From Scandinavium hiltneri (GTDB lineage: Bacteria; Pseudomonadota; Gammaproteobacteria; Enterobacterales; Enterobacteriaceae): 64,000 nucleotides of DNA. The stretch is taken from the NCBI RefSeq assembly GCF_024764835.1, contig NZ_JALIGE010000068.1, positions 62,001 through 126,000 of the forward strand, read 5' to 3'. Below the pieces are notes generated by a model, which saw nothing but the letters and a program-made list of their open reading frames with translations, did not search any database and had not been told where the DNA came from. The translations under genes were made by a program, and so were the position numbers. Positions 8,022 to 16,472 of this stretch are shown here, in pieces; position 1 is the stretch's first letter, and each line of letters begins with the position of its first letter.

Positions 8022-9566
8022 ATGGCTAAACCTACTGAACGCAGAGTGGGTTACGGCGTGGCGATTGGCTACGGCGTAACCGATCTTTTTGGCGGGGGTG
8101 CTTTTGCCGTTATCGGCACCTGGTTACTCTTTTTTTACACCACCTACTGTGGCCTGTCGGTTTTAGAGGCAGGCTCTATCTTCGCGATAGCCCGCGTGAT
8201 TGACGCGATCCTGAGCCCGGTCATGGGCTATGTGACGGACAACTTTGGCGATACCTGGCTGGGCCGTAAATTCGGTCGTCGCCGCTTTTTCCTGTTGTTA
8301 AGCGCCCCGTTGATGTTCCTGTACGCGCTGGTCTGGATCACCGACATGAGCTACTGGTACTACCTCGGCACCTACCTTTCCATTGAGCTGCTTTCAGCGA
8401 TGGTGCTGGTGCCGTGGGAAACGCTGGCCGCTGAAATGACTAACCGCTTCAGCGAACGTACCCGTCTTTCCGGCGTGCGCATGATGTGCTCGCAGTTTGG
8501 CGGCCTTTTGGCGGTGTCCATCCCGGGCATCATCATGCAGTTTACCGGGAAAGATAATTCGCTGACCTATACTCTCACCGGCAGCGTTTTTGCCCTGATC
8601 TTCTTCATCGCGGTGTTCACCACTTGGGCCTGCACCTGGGAGGCCAAAGATGTGCGTGAAGAGTATGAATTTAAGCCCGTGAACAACCGGCAATCAGGGC
8701 TGTTCAATCACCTGAAATATCTGGTTATCGATCTGTTTTCATCGTTCAAAATCAAAGCCTTTCGCCAGCACATCATGATTTACATCTGCTCGTTCACCGC
8801 GATGGATGTGTTCGGTTCAGTTTTCACTTATTACGTGGTGTACGCGCTAGGTCGTGATGCCGGGGCTGTGTCGGGCCTGCTGACCATCGCCGCCTTTGTG
8901 TCCGTGCCGGGCACCTTCGGCTTTATGATGCTGATGAATAAGCTCGATATGACGCCATCCAGCGCGCTGCGGCTCTCCTACAGCTGTATTTTCGCGGTGC
9001 TGGCGTTCTTGTTTGTGGTGTACATCAACGATATCCAGGTGCCGACGCTGCTGTTCTCTGCGGTGTTTGTCGTGCTCGGCGCGGCCCGTGCGGGGCTGTA
9101 TTACATTCCATGGAATATCTACAGCTTTATCCCGGATATCGATGAGATGGTGACCCGTCAGCGCCGCGAAGGCATTTTCGCTGGAGTGATGGTGTTGACC
9201 CGTAAAAGCACGGTGGCGCTGGCGATTATGCTGATTGGTATCGTGTTGCAGGAAAGTGGTTTTGTGAAAGGCGGCGGCACGCAGCCGGAAAGCGCCCTGC
9301 ATGCGATTATCGGGCTGATGATTTTCGCCACCGCCGGGCTGTTGGCGATAAGCTTCTGGATGACCTTCAAATTCAAACTCACCCAGGCTTCGCACAAAAC
9401 GCTGATAAAAGAGATAGCCCGCCGCAAACTCGGCGGCGCCTGCGAAGATTGCGATGAACAGACGCGCCAGGTCATCAAAGATTTGACCGGCCTCCCATAC
9501 GACCAGGTCTGGGACGCAAGCCCGGAAAAACGCAAAAACGGTGCGGCTTTAGCGCCTGGAAGTTAA
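8022..9566 (+). CDS. GPH-type (MelB-like) sugar:cation symporter, MFS
   Basis: This 514-residue inner-membrane transporter is predicted to have 12 membrane segments. The N-terminal YGVTDLFGG helix and the cytoplasmic loop DNFGDTWLGRKFGRRR between helices II and III are typical of the glycoside-pentoside-hexuronide symporters. The long hydrophilic C-terminus (from about residue 455) contains a CEDCD cluster. I chose the ATG at 8022 (MAKPTE) because it aligns with family N-termini; an in-frame GTG at 7983 is possible but poorly preceded. It closes the accessory operon and presumably imports the compound handled by the four oxidoreductases. A hairpin with a T run follows at 9614. Confidence 0.88.
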   Translation: MAKPTERRVGYGVAIGYGVTDLFGGGAFAVIGTWLLFFYTTYCGLSVLEAGSIFAIARVIDAILSPVMGYVTDNFGDTWLGRKFGRRRFFLLLSAPLMFLYALVWITDMSYWYYLGTYLSIELLSAMVLVPWETLAAEMTNRFSERTRLSGVRMMCSQFGGLLAVSIPGIIMQFTGKDNSLTYTLTGSVFALIFFIAVFTTWACTWEAKDVREEYEFKPVNNRQSGLFNHLKYLVIDLFSSFKIKAFRQHIMIYICSFTAMDVFGSVFTYYVVYALGRDAGAVSGLLTIAAFVSVPGTFGFMMLMNKLDMTPSSALRLSYSCIFAVLAFLFVVYINDIQVPTLLFSAVFVVLGAARAGLYYIPWNIYSFIPDIDEMVTRQRREGIFAGVMVLTRKSTVALAIMLIGIVLQESGFVKGGGTQPESALHAIIGLMIFATAGLLAISFWMTFKFKLTQASHKTLIKEIARRKLGGACEDCDEQTRQVIKDLTGLPYDQVWDASPEKRKNGAALAPGS

Positions 9567-9613
9567 CCTCTGGCGAATTTACAGTCCCTTACGCTATACT
9601 ATCCCCGATATTG

Positions 9614-9643
9614 CCGGTCCAGTGCCTTCGGACCGGTTTTTTT
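9614..9643 (+). terminator. Rho-independent terminator after the accessory operon
   Basis: A 7-bp GC-rich stem (CCGGTCC/GGACCGG) with a 9-base loop is followed by seven T. It lies 48 bases after the transporter stop and 71 bases before paeA. A TATACT box sits just upstream (9595-9600). Confidence 0.8.
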
Positions 9644-9714
9644 AAGCGTTATTCCAATTCAATCAACGACTCAACCATCCTTCCGAGGTTCTGACCTTAA
9701 CGGTTAGAAAAACT

Positions 9715-11052
9715 ATGTTAAACAGTATATTAATCATACTCTGCCTCATCGGCGTCAGTGCGTTTTTCTCGATTTCCGAGATCTCGCTTGCAGCTTCCCG
9801 CAAAATCAAACTGAAGCTGCTCGCCGATGAGGGCAATATTAATGCACACCGTGTTCTCAAAATGCAGGAAAACCCCGGTATGTTCTTTACCGTGGTGCAA
9901 ATCGGTCTTAACGCGGTTGCCATTCTTGGTGGTATCGTCGGTGATGCAGCCTTTTCCCCGGCCTTCCACAGCATCCTTATTAAGTACGTTTCAGCCGAGC
10001 TTGCTGAACAGATAAGTTTCATTCTGTCGTTCGTGCTGGTCACCAGTTTGTTCATCCTGATAGCTGACCTGACTCCGAAACGCATCGGTATGATTTCGCC
10101 CGAAGCCGTGGCTTTGCGGATCATCAACCCGATGCGCTTCTGCCTCTCAGTATTCCGCCCGTTGGTGTGGTTCTTTAATGGCATGGCGAACATGATTTTC
10201 CGCCTGTTCAAGCTGCCAATGGTGCGTAAAGACGACATCACCTCCGACGATATTTACGCGGTGGTGGAAGCCGGTGCGCTGGCAGGCGTGCTGCGTAAGC
10301 AGGAACACGAACTGATTGAGAACGTGTTTGAACTGGAATCGCGTACCGTGCCGTCGTCAATGACGTCGCGCGAAAACGTTATCTGGTTCGATTTGAACGA
10401 AGACGAACAAAGCCTGAAGAACAAAGTCGCGCAGCATCCGCACTCTAAGTTCCTGGTGTGTAAAGAAGATATCGACCACATCATCGGCTACGTTGACTCA
10501 AAAGACCTGTTGAACCGCGTGCTGGCGAACCAGAGTCTGGCGCTGGCGGGTGGCGTGCAGTTACGCAATACGCTGATTGTGCCGGATACCCTGACGCTCT
10601 CTGAAGCGCTGGAAAGTTTCAAAGCCGCCGGTGAAGACTTCGCCGTTATCATGAACGAATACGCGCTGGTGGTGGGCATTATCACCCTCAACGACGTGAT
10701 GACCACGCTGATGGGTGACCTGGTCGGCCAGGGTCAGGAAGAGCAGATTGTGGCGCGTGATGAAAACTCATGGCTCATCGACGGTGGTACGCCGATTGAA
10801 GACGTGATGCGCGTACTGGATATCGACGATTTCCCGCAGTCGGGCAACTATGAAACCATCGGCGGATTCATGATGTTTACCCTGCGCAAAATCCCGAAAC
10901 GCACTGATTTCGTGAAGTTCTCGGGTTATAAGTTCGAGGTGGTGGATATCGATAACTACCGCATCGATCAGCTACTGGTGACCCGCGTCGACAGCAAGCC
11001 CACGGTTCTGACGCCGAAACTGCCTGACGCTGAAGAGAAAGGCGCGGCATAA
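9715..11052 (+). CDS. paeA: Polyamine exporter PaeA (YtfL), CNNM/CorC-like
   Basis: PaeA (formerly YtfL) is an inner-membrane protein reported to protect Salmonella and E. coli from cadaverine and putrescine stress in stationary phase. The 445 residues comprise a CNNM/DUF21 membrane domain (about 1-190, three to four helices), a pair of CBS domains (about 205-330) and a CorC/HlyC domain (about 345-430). It is nearly identical to E. coli YtfL (447 aa) apart from the extreme C-terminus. No strong Shine-Dalgarno is visible before the ATG; the start is set by homology. A terminator follows at 11075, facing ytfK. Confidence 0.93.
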   Translation: MLNSILIILCLIGVSAFFSISEISLAASRKIKLKLLADEGNINAHRVLKMQENPGMFFTVVQIGLNAVAILGGIVGDAAFSPAFHSILIKYVSAELAEQISFILSFVLVTSLFILIADLTPKRIGMISPEAVALRIINPMRFCLSVFRPLVWFFNGMANMIFRLFKLPMVRKDDITSDDIYAVVEAGALAGVLRKQEHELIENVFELESRTVPSSMTSRENVIWFDLNEDEQSLKNKVAQHPHSKFLVCKEDIDHIIGYVDSKDLLNRVLANQSLALAGGVQLRNTLIVPDTLTLSEALESFKAAGEDFAVIMNEYALVVGIITLNDVMTTLMGDLVGQGQEEQIVARDENSWLIDGGTPIEDVMRVLDIDDFPQSGNYETIGGFMMFTLRKIPKRTDFVKFSGYKFEVVDIDNYRIDQLLVTRVDSKPTVLTPKLPDAEEKGAA

Positions 11053-11074
11053 GTTTACGGCCCATAGAAACACT

Positions 11075-11105
11075 AACGGCTCCCTTTCGAGGAGCCGTTT
11101 TTTTT
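11075..11105. terminator. Bidirectional terminator between paeA and ytfK
   Basis: A perfect 9-bp stem AACGGCTCC/GGAGCCGTT with a 7-base loop and an eight-T run on the + strand. It lies between convergent paeA and ytfK. Confidence 0.85.
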
Positions 11106-11137
11106 ACGTCTTAACGACTGCATAGCACGTTGGTTGA

Positions 11138-11344
11138 TTACGCCATCTCAGTTTGCAGACGCGTAACCTGACGGTTGATCTCGGACATGACAGAAAGATG
11201 CTGTTTGTCCTTCACTTTCGGGATAAGAATCTTGCCCTTATCAAATTCGAAAGCGCCCACGTCCTTGATGTACAACCGTCCACGAAACAGGATCTTCACG
11301 TACTTAGCCACCTGAAGTGGGTTGTACCGTTGGAAAATTTTCAT
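11138..11344 (-). CDS. ytfK: Stringent-response modulator YtfK
   Basis: YtfK is a 68-residue cytosolic protein that, in E. coli, binds SpoT and promotes (p)ppGpp accumulation during phosphate or fatty-acid starvation. The sequence MKIFQRYNPLQVAKYVK at the N-terminus and the rest are almost identical to E. coli. I placed the start at 11344 rather than at the upstream in-frame ATG (11383), because this gives the conserved 68-aa length and has AGGAGA eight bases before it. It is convergent with paeA across a shared terminator. Confidence 0.95.
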   Translation of the reverse strand: MKIFQRYNPLQVAKYVKILFRGRLYIKDVGAFEFDKGKILIPKVKDKQHLSVMSEINRQVTRLQTEMA

Positions 11345-11383
11345 TGTTATCTCCTGCTGAGTCTTACGCCCTTGCGACTCCAC

Positions 11384-11791
<408 letters not shown>

Positions 11792-12349
11792 ATGACCCTA
11801 CGTAAGCTGATGGCGATTTCATGTCTGTTAATGCCACTGATGGCCTCTGCGCATAATTTCCAGAACGGTCAACGGGTGCCCGCTGTGGGCATCGCCGACC
11901 GTGGCGAACTCATTCTTGATAATGATGATTTTAGCTATAAAACCTGGAATAGCTCGCAGCTTCCTGGCAAAGTGAGAGTTGTACAACATATTGCTGGCCG
12001 TACATCTGCCAAAGAGAAGAACGCCACGCTTATCGAAGCGATTAAGTCCGCAAAATTCCCGCACGACAAATACCAGACCACCACCATTGTAAACACTGAT
12101 GACGCCATTCCAGGTTCGGGGATGTTCGTGCGCAGCAGCATTGAGAGCAATAAAAAGCTCTATCCGTGGTCACAGTTTATTGTCGACAGCAACGGGCTGG
12201 CACGTAGCGCCTGGCAGCTTGAAGAAGGCAGTTCGGCAATTGTGGTGCTGAATAAAGAAGGCCGCGTGGAATGGACGAAAGACGGGGCGCTGACACAAGA
12301 GGATGTGCAGCAGGTTATCGCCCTGCTGCATAAGCTACTCGGTCAGTAG
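11792..12349 (+). CDS. ytfJ: Periplasmic thioredoxin-like protein YtfJ
   Basis: This 185-residue exported protein of unknown function has a signal peptide of about 20 residues (cleavage after PLMASA, before HNFQNG) and a YtfJ-type thioredoxin-fold domain. It lacks a CxxC redox motif. It is closely similar to E. coli YtfJ (184 aa). AAGGA precedes the ATG. Its last 7 bases overlap tail-to-tail with cysQ (12343-12349), so the two stop codons are interleaved on opposite strands. Confidence 0.93.
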   Translation: MTLRKLMAISCLLMPLMASAHNFQNGQRVPAVGIADRGELILDNDDFSYKTWNSSQLPGKVRVVQHIAGRTSAKEKNATLIEAIKSAKFPHDKYQTTTIVNTDDAIPGSGMFVRSSIESNKKLYPWSQFIVDSNGLARSAWQLEEGSSAIVVLNKEGRVEWTKDGALTQEDVQQVIALLHKLLGQ

Positions 12350-13083
12350 ATTGATACCCTGAAGCCAGGGTTGAGAAACGCTTCACGCGGGGTGTAATCG
12401 AGGGTTTTGCCCTGCCAGTCGTGAACGTGCGCCCCGGCGGCCACCGCAACCGCGTGGCCCGCGGCAGTGTCCCAGACGTTGGTCGGCCCGAAGCGCGGAT
12501 AAAGCTGCGCCTGCCCTTCTGCCACCAGGCAGAATTTAAGCGACGAGCCAATCGATGTGGTCTGGTGCTCACCGAGCTGATGCAAATACTCCGTCAGTTC
12601 GGCGTCGGCGTGCGAACGGCTGATCACCACCAGCGGCGGCCGGGCATCGCGCACGTGAATCTGATTGCGCACGCCGCACTCTTCTTTCCAGGCTTTGCCT
12701 TCGTGCGCGCTGTACATCACTTTCATCACCGGCGCATAGACCACGCCGAGCACCGGTTTCCCCTGTGCAATCAGGGCAATATTGACCGTAAACTCCCCGT
12801 TGCGCTTGATAAACTCTTTGGTGCCATCGAGCGGATCCACCAGCCAGTAGCGCTGCCAGTGCTGGCGGACGTCCCAACCCGGCGGGTCTTCTTCTGACAG
12901 CACCGGAATTTCCGGCGTCAGGGCATTCAGCCCGCTGACGATCACGCCATGGGCCGCAATATCCGCTGCCGTCACCGGGGAATCATCAGCTTTGCTGACG
13001 ACGTCCATCGGCTGCGCCCCATCGTAAACCTGCATAATGGCATCACCTGCTTTCCGTGCAAGCTGACATACTTGTTCCAGCAT
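12343..13083 (-). CDS. cysQ: 3'(2'),5'-bisphosphate nucleotidase CysQ
   Basis: CysQ hydrolyses 3'-phosphoadenosine 5'-phosphate (PAP) to AMP and phosphate, removing a by-product of sulfate assimilation. The 246 residues equal the E. coli length. The inositol-monophosphatase-family metal site is visible: Glu64 in LSEEDPP, DPLDGT at 83-88 with FIKRNGEF following, and the C-terminal WDTAAGHAVA motif. It is divergent from cpdB and overlaps the end of ytfJ. Confidence 0.97.
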   Translation of the reverse strand: MLEQVCQLARKAGDAIMQVYDGAQPMDVVSKADDSPVTAADIAAHGVIVSGLNALTPEIPVLSEEDPPGWDVRQHWQRYWLVDPLDGTKEFIKRNGEFTVNIALIAQGKPVLGVVYAPVMKVMYSAHEGKAWKEECGVRNQIHVRDARPPLVVISRSHADAELTEYLHQLGEHQTTSIGSSLKFCLVAEGQAQLYPRFGPTNVWDTAAGHAVAVAAGAHVHDWQGKTLDYTPREAFLNPGFRVSIY

Positions 13084-13274
13084 TTTCCACCTCGTGTTAA
13101 GTAGAGTGGCGTTAACTCGTTGTTTTATTTATATCCTATCGCGGCCAATTGCGCTATCTGTGAAGCGTTGCCCGTTTCCTCGCGCAATTTTCTGGCAACC
13201 TTCACACTTCTGTAAGCAACAGGATGTATACCCTTTTGTCTTTTGTGCCCTCGATCAATGAAAGGACCCCTCTG

Positions 13275-15218
13275 ATGATTAAGTTTAGCGCAACGCTCCT
13301 TGCCACGCTGATTGCCGCAAGTGTTCAGGCCTCGACCGTGGATTTGCGGATTATGGAAACCACTGACCTGCACAGCAACATGATGGATTTTGACTACTAC
13401 AAAGATTCCGCCACGGAGAAGTTTGGTCTGGTGCGCACCGCCAGCCTGATCAACGCCGCGCGAGGTGAAGTACAAAACAGCGTGTTGGTGGATAACGGCG
13501 ATGTGATTCAGGGGAGTCCGCTCGGCGATTACATGGCGGCGAAAGGGCTCAAATCGGGCGATGTGCATCCGGTTTACAAGGCGATGAATACGCTGGATTA
13601 CGCGGTGGGTAATCTTGGTAACCACGAATTTAACTACGGACTGGATTACCTGCACAAAGCAATCAATGGCGCGAAATTCCCGTACGTTAATGCCAATATC
13701 ATCGACGTTAAGACCAAAAATCCGCTGTTTACACCGTATCTGATTAAAGAGACCCAGGTTGTCGATAAAGACGGCAAGCCGCAGACCCTGAAAATTGGCT
13801 ACATCGGCTTTGTGCCGCCACAGATAATGATATGGGATAAAACCAATCTTAGCGGCAAAGTGACGGTGAATGACATTACCGAAACCGCCCGCAAATATGT
13901 GCCTGAAATGCGTGAAAAAGGTGCCGATGTGGTGGTGGTTATCGCCCACTCCGGTCTCTCCGCCGACCCGTATCAGGCTATGGCGGAAAACTCCGTTTAC
14001 TATCTCAGCCAGGTACCGGGCGTGGATGCGATCATGTTTGGTCACGCCCATGCGGTGTTCCCGTCGAAGGATTTCGCCAACATCAAAGGGGCGGATATCG
14101 ACAACGGTTTACTTAACGGAATTCCGGCGGTGATGCCAGGCATGTGGGGCGATCACCTCGGGGTAGTGGATTTGGTGCTGAACAATGACGGCGGTAAATG
14201 GCAAGTGTCGCAGGCCAAAGCCGAAGCGCGGCCGATTTATGATGCCGTCGCAAAAAAATCCCTCGCCGCAGAAGACCAGAATATGGTGAAGGTGCTGAAA
14301 GCCGATCACGACGCCACTCGCGCGTTCGTCAGCAAGCCTATCGGCAAATCGTCCGACAATATGTACAGTTATTTGTCTCTTGTGCAGGACGATCCCACCG
14401 TTCAGGTGGTGAATATGGCGCAGAAAGCCTACGTAGAGCACTTTATTCAGGGCGATCCGGACCTGGCGAAACTGCCGGTGCTTTCCGCCGCCGCACCGTT
14501 TAAAGCCGGCGGACGTAAAAACGATCCGGCCAGTTTTGTCGAAGTAGAAAAAGGCCAGCTCACCTTCCGTAACGCCGCCGATTTATATCTCTACCCGAAT
14601 ACGCTGGTGGTGATGAAAGTCAGCGGCAAAGAGGTGAAAGAGTGGCTGGAGTGCTCCGCAGGGCAGTTCAATCAGATTGACGTGACCAGCAGCAAACCGC
14701 AGTCGCTGATCAACTGGGACGGTTTCCGCACCTATAACTTCGACGTTATCGACGGCGTGGATTACCAGATTGATGTCAGCCAACCGGCGCGCTATGACGG
14801 CGAATGCCAGAGCATTAACCCGAAAGCAGAACGCATCAAAAACCTGACCTTTAACGGCAAACCTATCGATCCGACTGCAACATTCCTGGTGGCGACCAAT
14901 AACTACCGCGCTTACGGCGGCAAGTTTGCCGGAACCGGCGACAGCCATATCGCTTTCGCCTCACCAGATGAGAACCGTTCAGTGCTGGCGGCATGGATCG
15001 GTGCGGAATCGAAAAAACAGGGCGAAATCCATCCGGCTGCGGACAACAACTGGCGCTTAGCGCCGATTCATTCGGCCACACCGCTGGATATTCGTTTTGA
15101 AACGTCACCGACGGAGAAAGCCGCGGCGTTTATCAAAGACCACGCGCAGTATCCGATGAAAAAAGTCGGCACCGACGATATCGGTTTTGCGGTCTATCAG
15201 CTTGATTTAAGCAAGTAA
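13275..15218 (+). CDS. cpdB: Periplasmic 2',3'-cyclic-nucleotide 2'-phosphodiesterase/3'-nucleotidase CpdB
   Basis: CpdB degrades 2',3'-cyclic nucleotides and 3'-nucleotides in the periplasm for nucleotide scavenging. The 647 residues match E. coli exactly when the start is the ATG at 13275 (AAGGA eight bases upstream) rather than an upstream in-frame ATG at 13224. A 19-residue signal peptide ends SVQA. The metallophosphoesterase domain carries METTDLHSN (26-34), DNGDVIQGSP, GNHEF and FGHAHAVFP; the C-terminal nucleotidase domain contains NNYRAYGGKF. An insertion element now lies 12 bases after its stop, in the REP that followed the gene. Confidence 0.97.
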   Translation: MIKFSATLLATLIAASVQASTVDLRIMETTDLHSNMMDFDYYKDSATEKFGLVRTASLINAARGEVQNSVLVDNGDVIQGSPLGDYMAAKGLKSGDVHPVYKAMNTLDYAVGNLGNHEFNYGLDYLHKAINGAKFPYVNANIIDVKTKNPLFTPYLIKETQVVDKDGKPQTLKIGYIGFVPPQIMIWDKTNLSGKVTVNDITETARKYVPEMREKGADVVVVIAHSGLSADPYQAMAENSVYYLSQVPGVDAIMFGHAHAVFPSKDFANIKGADIDNGLLNGIPAVMPGMWGDHLGVVDLVLNNDGGKWQVSQAKAEARPIYDAVAKKSLAAEDQNMVKVLKADHDATRAFVSKPIGKSSDNMYSYLSLVQDDPTVQVVNMAQKAYVEHFIQGDPDLAKLPVLSAAAPFKAGGRKNDPASFVEVEKGQLTFRNAADLYLYPNTLVVMKVSGKEVKEWLECSAGQFNQIDVTSSKPQSLINWDGFRTYNFDVIDGVDYQIDVSQPARYDGECQSINPKAERIKNLTFNGKPIDPTATFLVATNNYRAYGGKFAGTGDSHIAFASPDENRSVLAAWIGAESKKQGEIHPAADNNWRLAPIHSATPLDIRFETSPTEKAAAFIKDHAQYPMKKVGTDDIGFAVYQLDLSK

Positions 15219-15238
15219 CCCAGTAATCGTAGATGCTG

Positions 15239-16225
15239 TTATGCCATGCAAGCATTTTCCATGTGTTGTGTGGCATCGAACGGGCGTCCTGATTTCAGGA
15301 CGCCATACGCTACCTGCGCCAGCTTTCGCATCATTGCCCCGATTATCAACTTCGCGCTCTTCCCGTTCTTTTCCAGCCTTTCCCTGAACACCCGGCCCCA
15401 TTCCGTTTTGTACAGCGTCACCATCGCCGGCATGTACAGCGCCCGTCTCAGTGACACGTGCCCCATTTTGCTCATCCGGCTCACCCGACGGATACTGCTC
15501 CCTGATTCATGCTGCTTTGGCGTCAGCCCCGCGAACGCCGCGAACTGCCTCGCTTCCCTGAACCGCTGTGTCAGTCCTGCATAAGCCAGCAGCACCGCCG
15601 ACGTCTTCGGCCCGATGCCCGGGATACTGTCCAGCAGCTTACGCCGGTCTTTCATATCCGGGTCATTATCCGTCAGGTCCTTTATCTGTTTTTCAATGCG
15701 CTTCAGCTCCGTCTCCAGCCACAGCAGATGCATATCGATACTCGGCAGCTGAACGTCCCGGGCACTTTCCCGACGGTTTTGCTCCTGAACGTGCATCTCC
15801 GTCAGCGCCTGATGGCGCAACACCAGCGCCCGCAGGGCCCGCTCCAGCGGATGCGGGGCTTCCCATATCGCCGGGCGTTTTTCCCGGCAAAAATAGGCCA
15901 GCTGACGGGCATCCACCGCATCCGTTTTGCTCCGTATCCCCTGACTCTGGATAAAAGCTTTACTGAGCAGCGGATTGATAATGGAGACCTGATACCCCGC
16001 ATCACTGAGATGCGCGGCGACATCTTCCATGTACGTCCCGGTGGCTTCCATACAGATGTGAGCATGCATGACCAGGTGCTGATGCAGCCAGCTGATCAGT
16101 TCATCATGACCTTTGGGCGTGTTAGCGAATTTCTTGCTGCGGTGACGGCCATCAGGACGCAACATATCGACATCGAGTTTGGCTTTGGCAACATCAATGC
16201 CGATGAAGTGAAGTGTGTTTTCCAT
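15239..16225 (-). CDS. IS110-family transposase/recombinase (IS621-like)
   Basis: This 328-residue bridge-RNA-guided recombinase has a RuvC-like N-terminal domain with the DEDD tetrad at Asp11, Glu60, Asp102 and Asp105 (GIDVAK, EATGTY, TDAVDA). The C-terminal Tnp domain carries the serine nucleophile Ser241 in ESGSSIRR. These positions coincide with those I recall for IS621, to which the whole sequence is clearly close. No frameshift or stop is present, so the gene appears intact. It starts immediately after the bridge RNA and ends 7 bases before the core dinucleotide. Confidence 0.92.
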   Translation of the reverse strand: MENTLHFIGIDVAKAKLDVDMLRPDGRHRSKKFANTPKGHDELISWLHQHLVMHAHICMEATGTYMEDVAAHLSDAGYQVSIINPLLSKAFIQSQGIRSKTDAVDARQLAYFCREKRPAIWEAPHPLERALRALVLRHQALTEMHVQEQNRRESARDVQLPSIDMHLLWLETELKRIEKQIKDLTDNDPDMKDRRKLLDSIPGIGPKTSAVLLAYAGLTQRFREARQFAAFAGLTPKQHESGSSIRRVSRMSKMGHVSLRRALYMPAMVTLYKTEWGRVFRERLEKNGKSAKLIIGAMMRKLAQVAYGVLKSGRPFDATQHMENACMA

Positions 16226-16406
16226 CGTATAACCATCCTTGCGAATGCGGGGTACCGGGTGACCCGGTCCATGATACTGTTCGGTTTATCAGATGTGGAG
16301 AAGGGCAGTCCGGTGCAAATTATCTACGACACAGATTCTGGGATCTAAGGCCCGGCACGGCATCCGGACTGCCTGGCAAAAAGAACTGGCCGGTTCTCTT
16401 TGCACA
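16226..16406 (-). ncRNA. IS621-like bridge RNA
   Basis: The 5' non-coding end of the element folds like the IS621 bridge RNA. A 5' hairpin (GCAAAGAGAAC with GTTCTTTTTGC) is followed by a target-binding loop closed by a perfect 10-bp stem (GGCAGTCCGG/CCGGACTGCC), and then a donor-loop region containing GATAAACCGAACAGTATCA, very like IS621. In the target loop, TGCCGGGCCT (16357-16348) equals the left flank through the CT core, and TCGTAG (16329-16324) is complementary to CTACGA, the right flank. The 5' end is estimated by alignment with remembered IS621 sequence; the 3' end abuts the transposase ATG. Confidence 0.85.
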
Positions 16407-16420
16407 GAAAAGATAATACA

Positions 16421-16449
16421 AGGCCCGGCAAGCGTTAGCGCCGCCGGGC
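16421..16449. repeat. REP element interrupted by the insertion element
   Basis: AGGCCCGGCAAGCG...GCCGCCGGGC is a palindromic REP half-unit. Its terminal TCGT-AG part is on the other side of the insertion at 15227-15232, next to the cpdB stop. The uninterrupted form would be a standard REP downstream of cpdB. Confidence 0.85.
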
Positions 16450-16472
16450 AATTCCTGCTTTAAATCGGTCAT

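Larger units (their letters stand above)
15231..16422 (-). mobile_element. IS110-family (IS621-like) insertion element with bridge RNA, inserted in a REP
   Basis: The element is about 1190 bp and flanked by the CT core dinucleotide (read on the minus strand) at 16422-16421 and 15232-15231. No terminal inverted repeats or target duplication beyond the core are seen, as is normal for IS110. Joining the flanks restores an intact REP (GGGC-CT-ACGA on the minus strand) just downstream of cpdB, so both ends are well defined. It carries one transposase gene (15239-16225) and a ~180-nt non-coding 5' end that matches the IS621 bridge RNA in layout. Both parts look intact. Confidence 0.9.

Noticed and set aside
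13224..13274. Upstream ATG extending CpdB by 17 residues
   Set aside because: It would bury the signal peptide; the ATG at 13275 has a good ribosome-binding site and restores the exact 647-aa length.
16340..16380. A second REP-like GGCCCGGCA stretch upstream of the transposase
   Set aside because: It is not an independent REP: it is the target-guide segment of the bridge RNA, inside the 10-bp closing stem.
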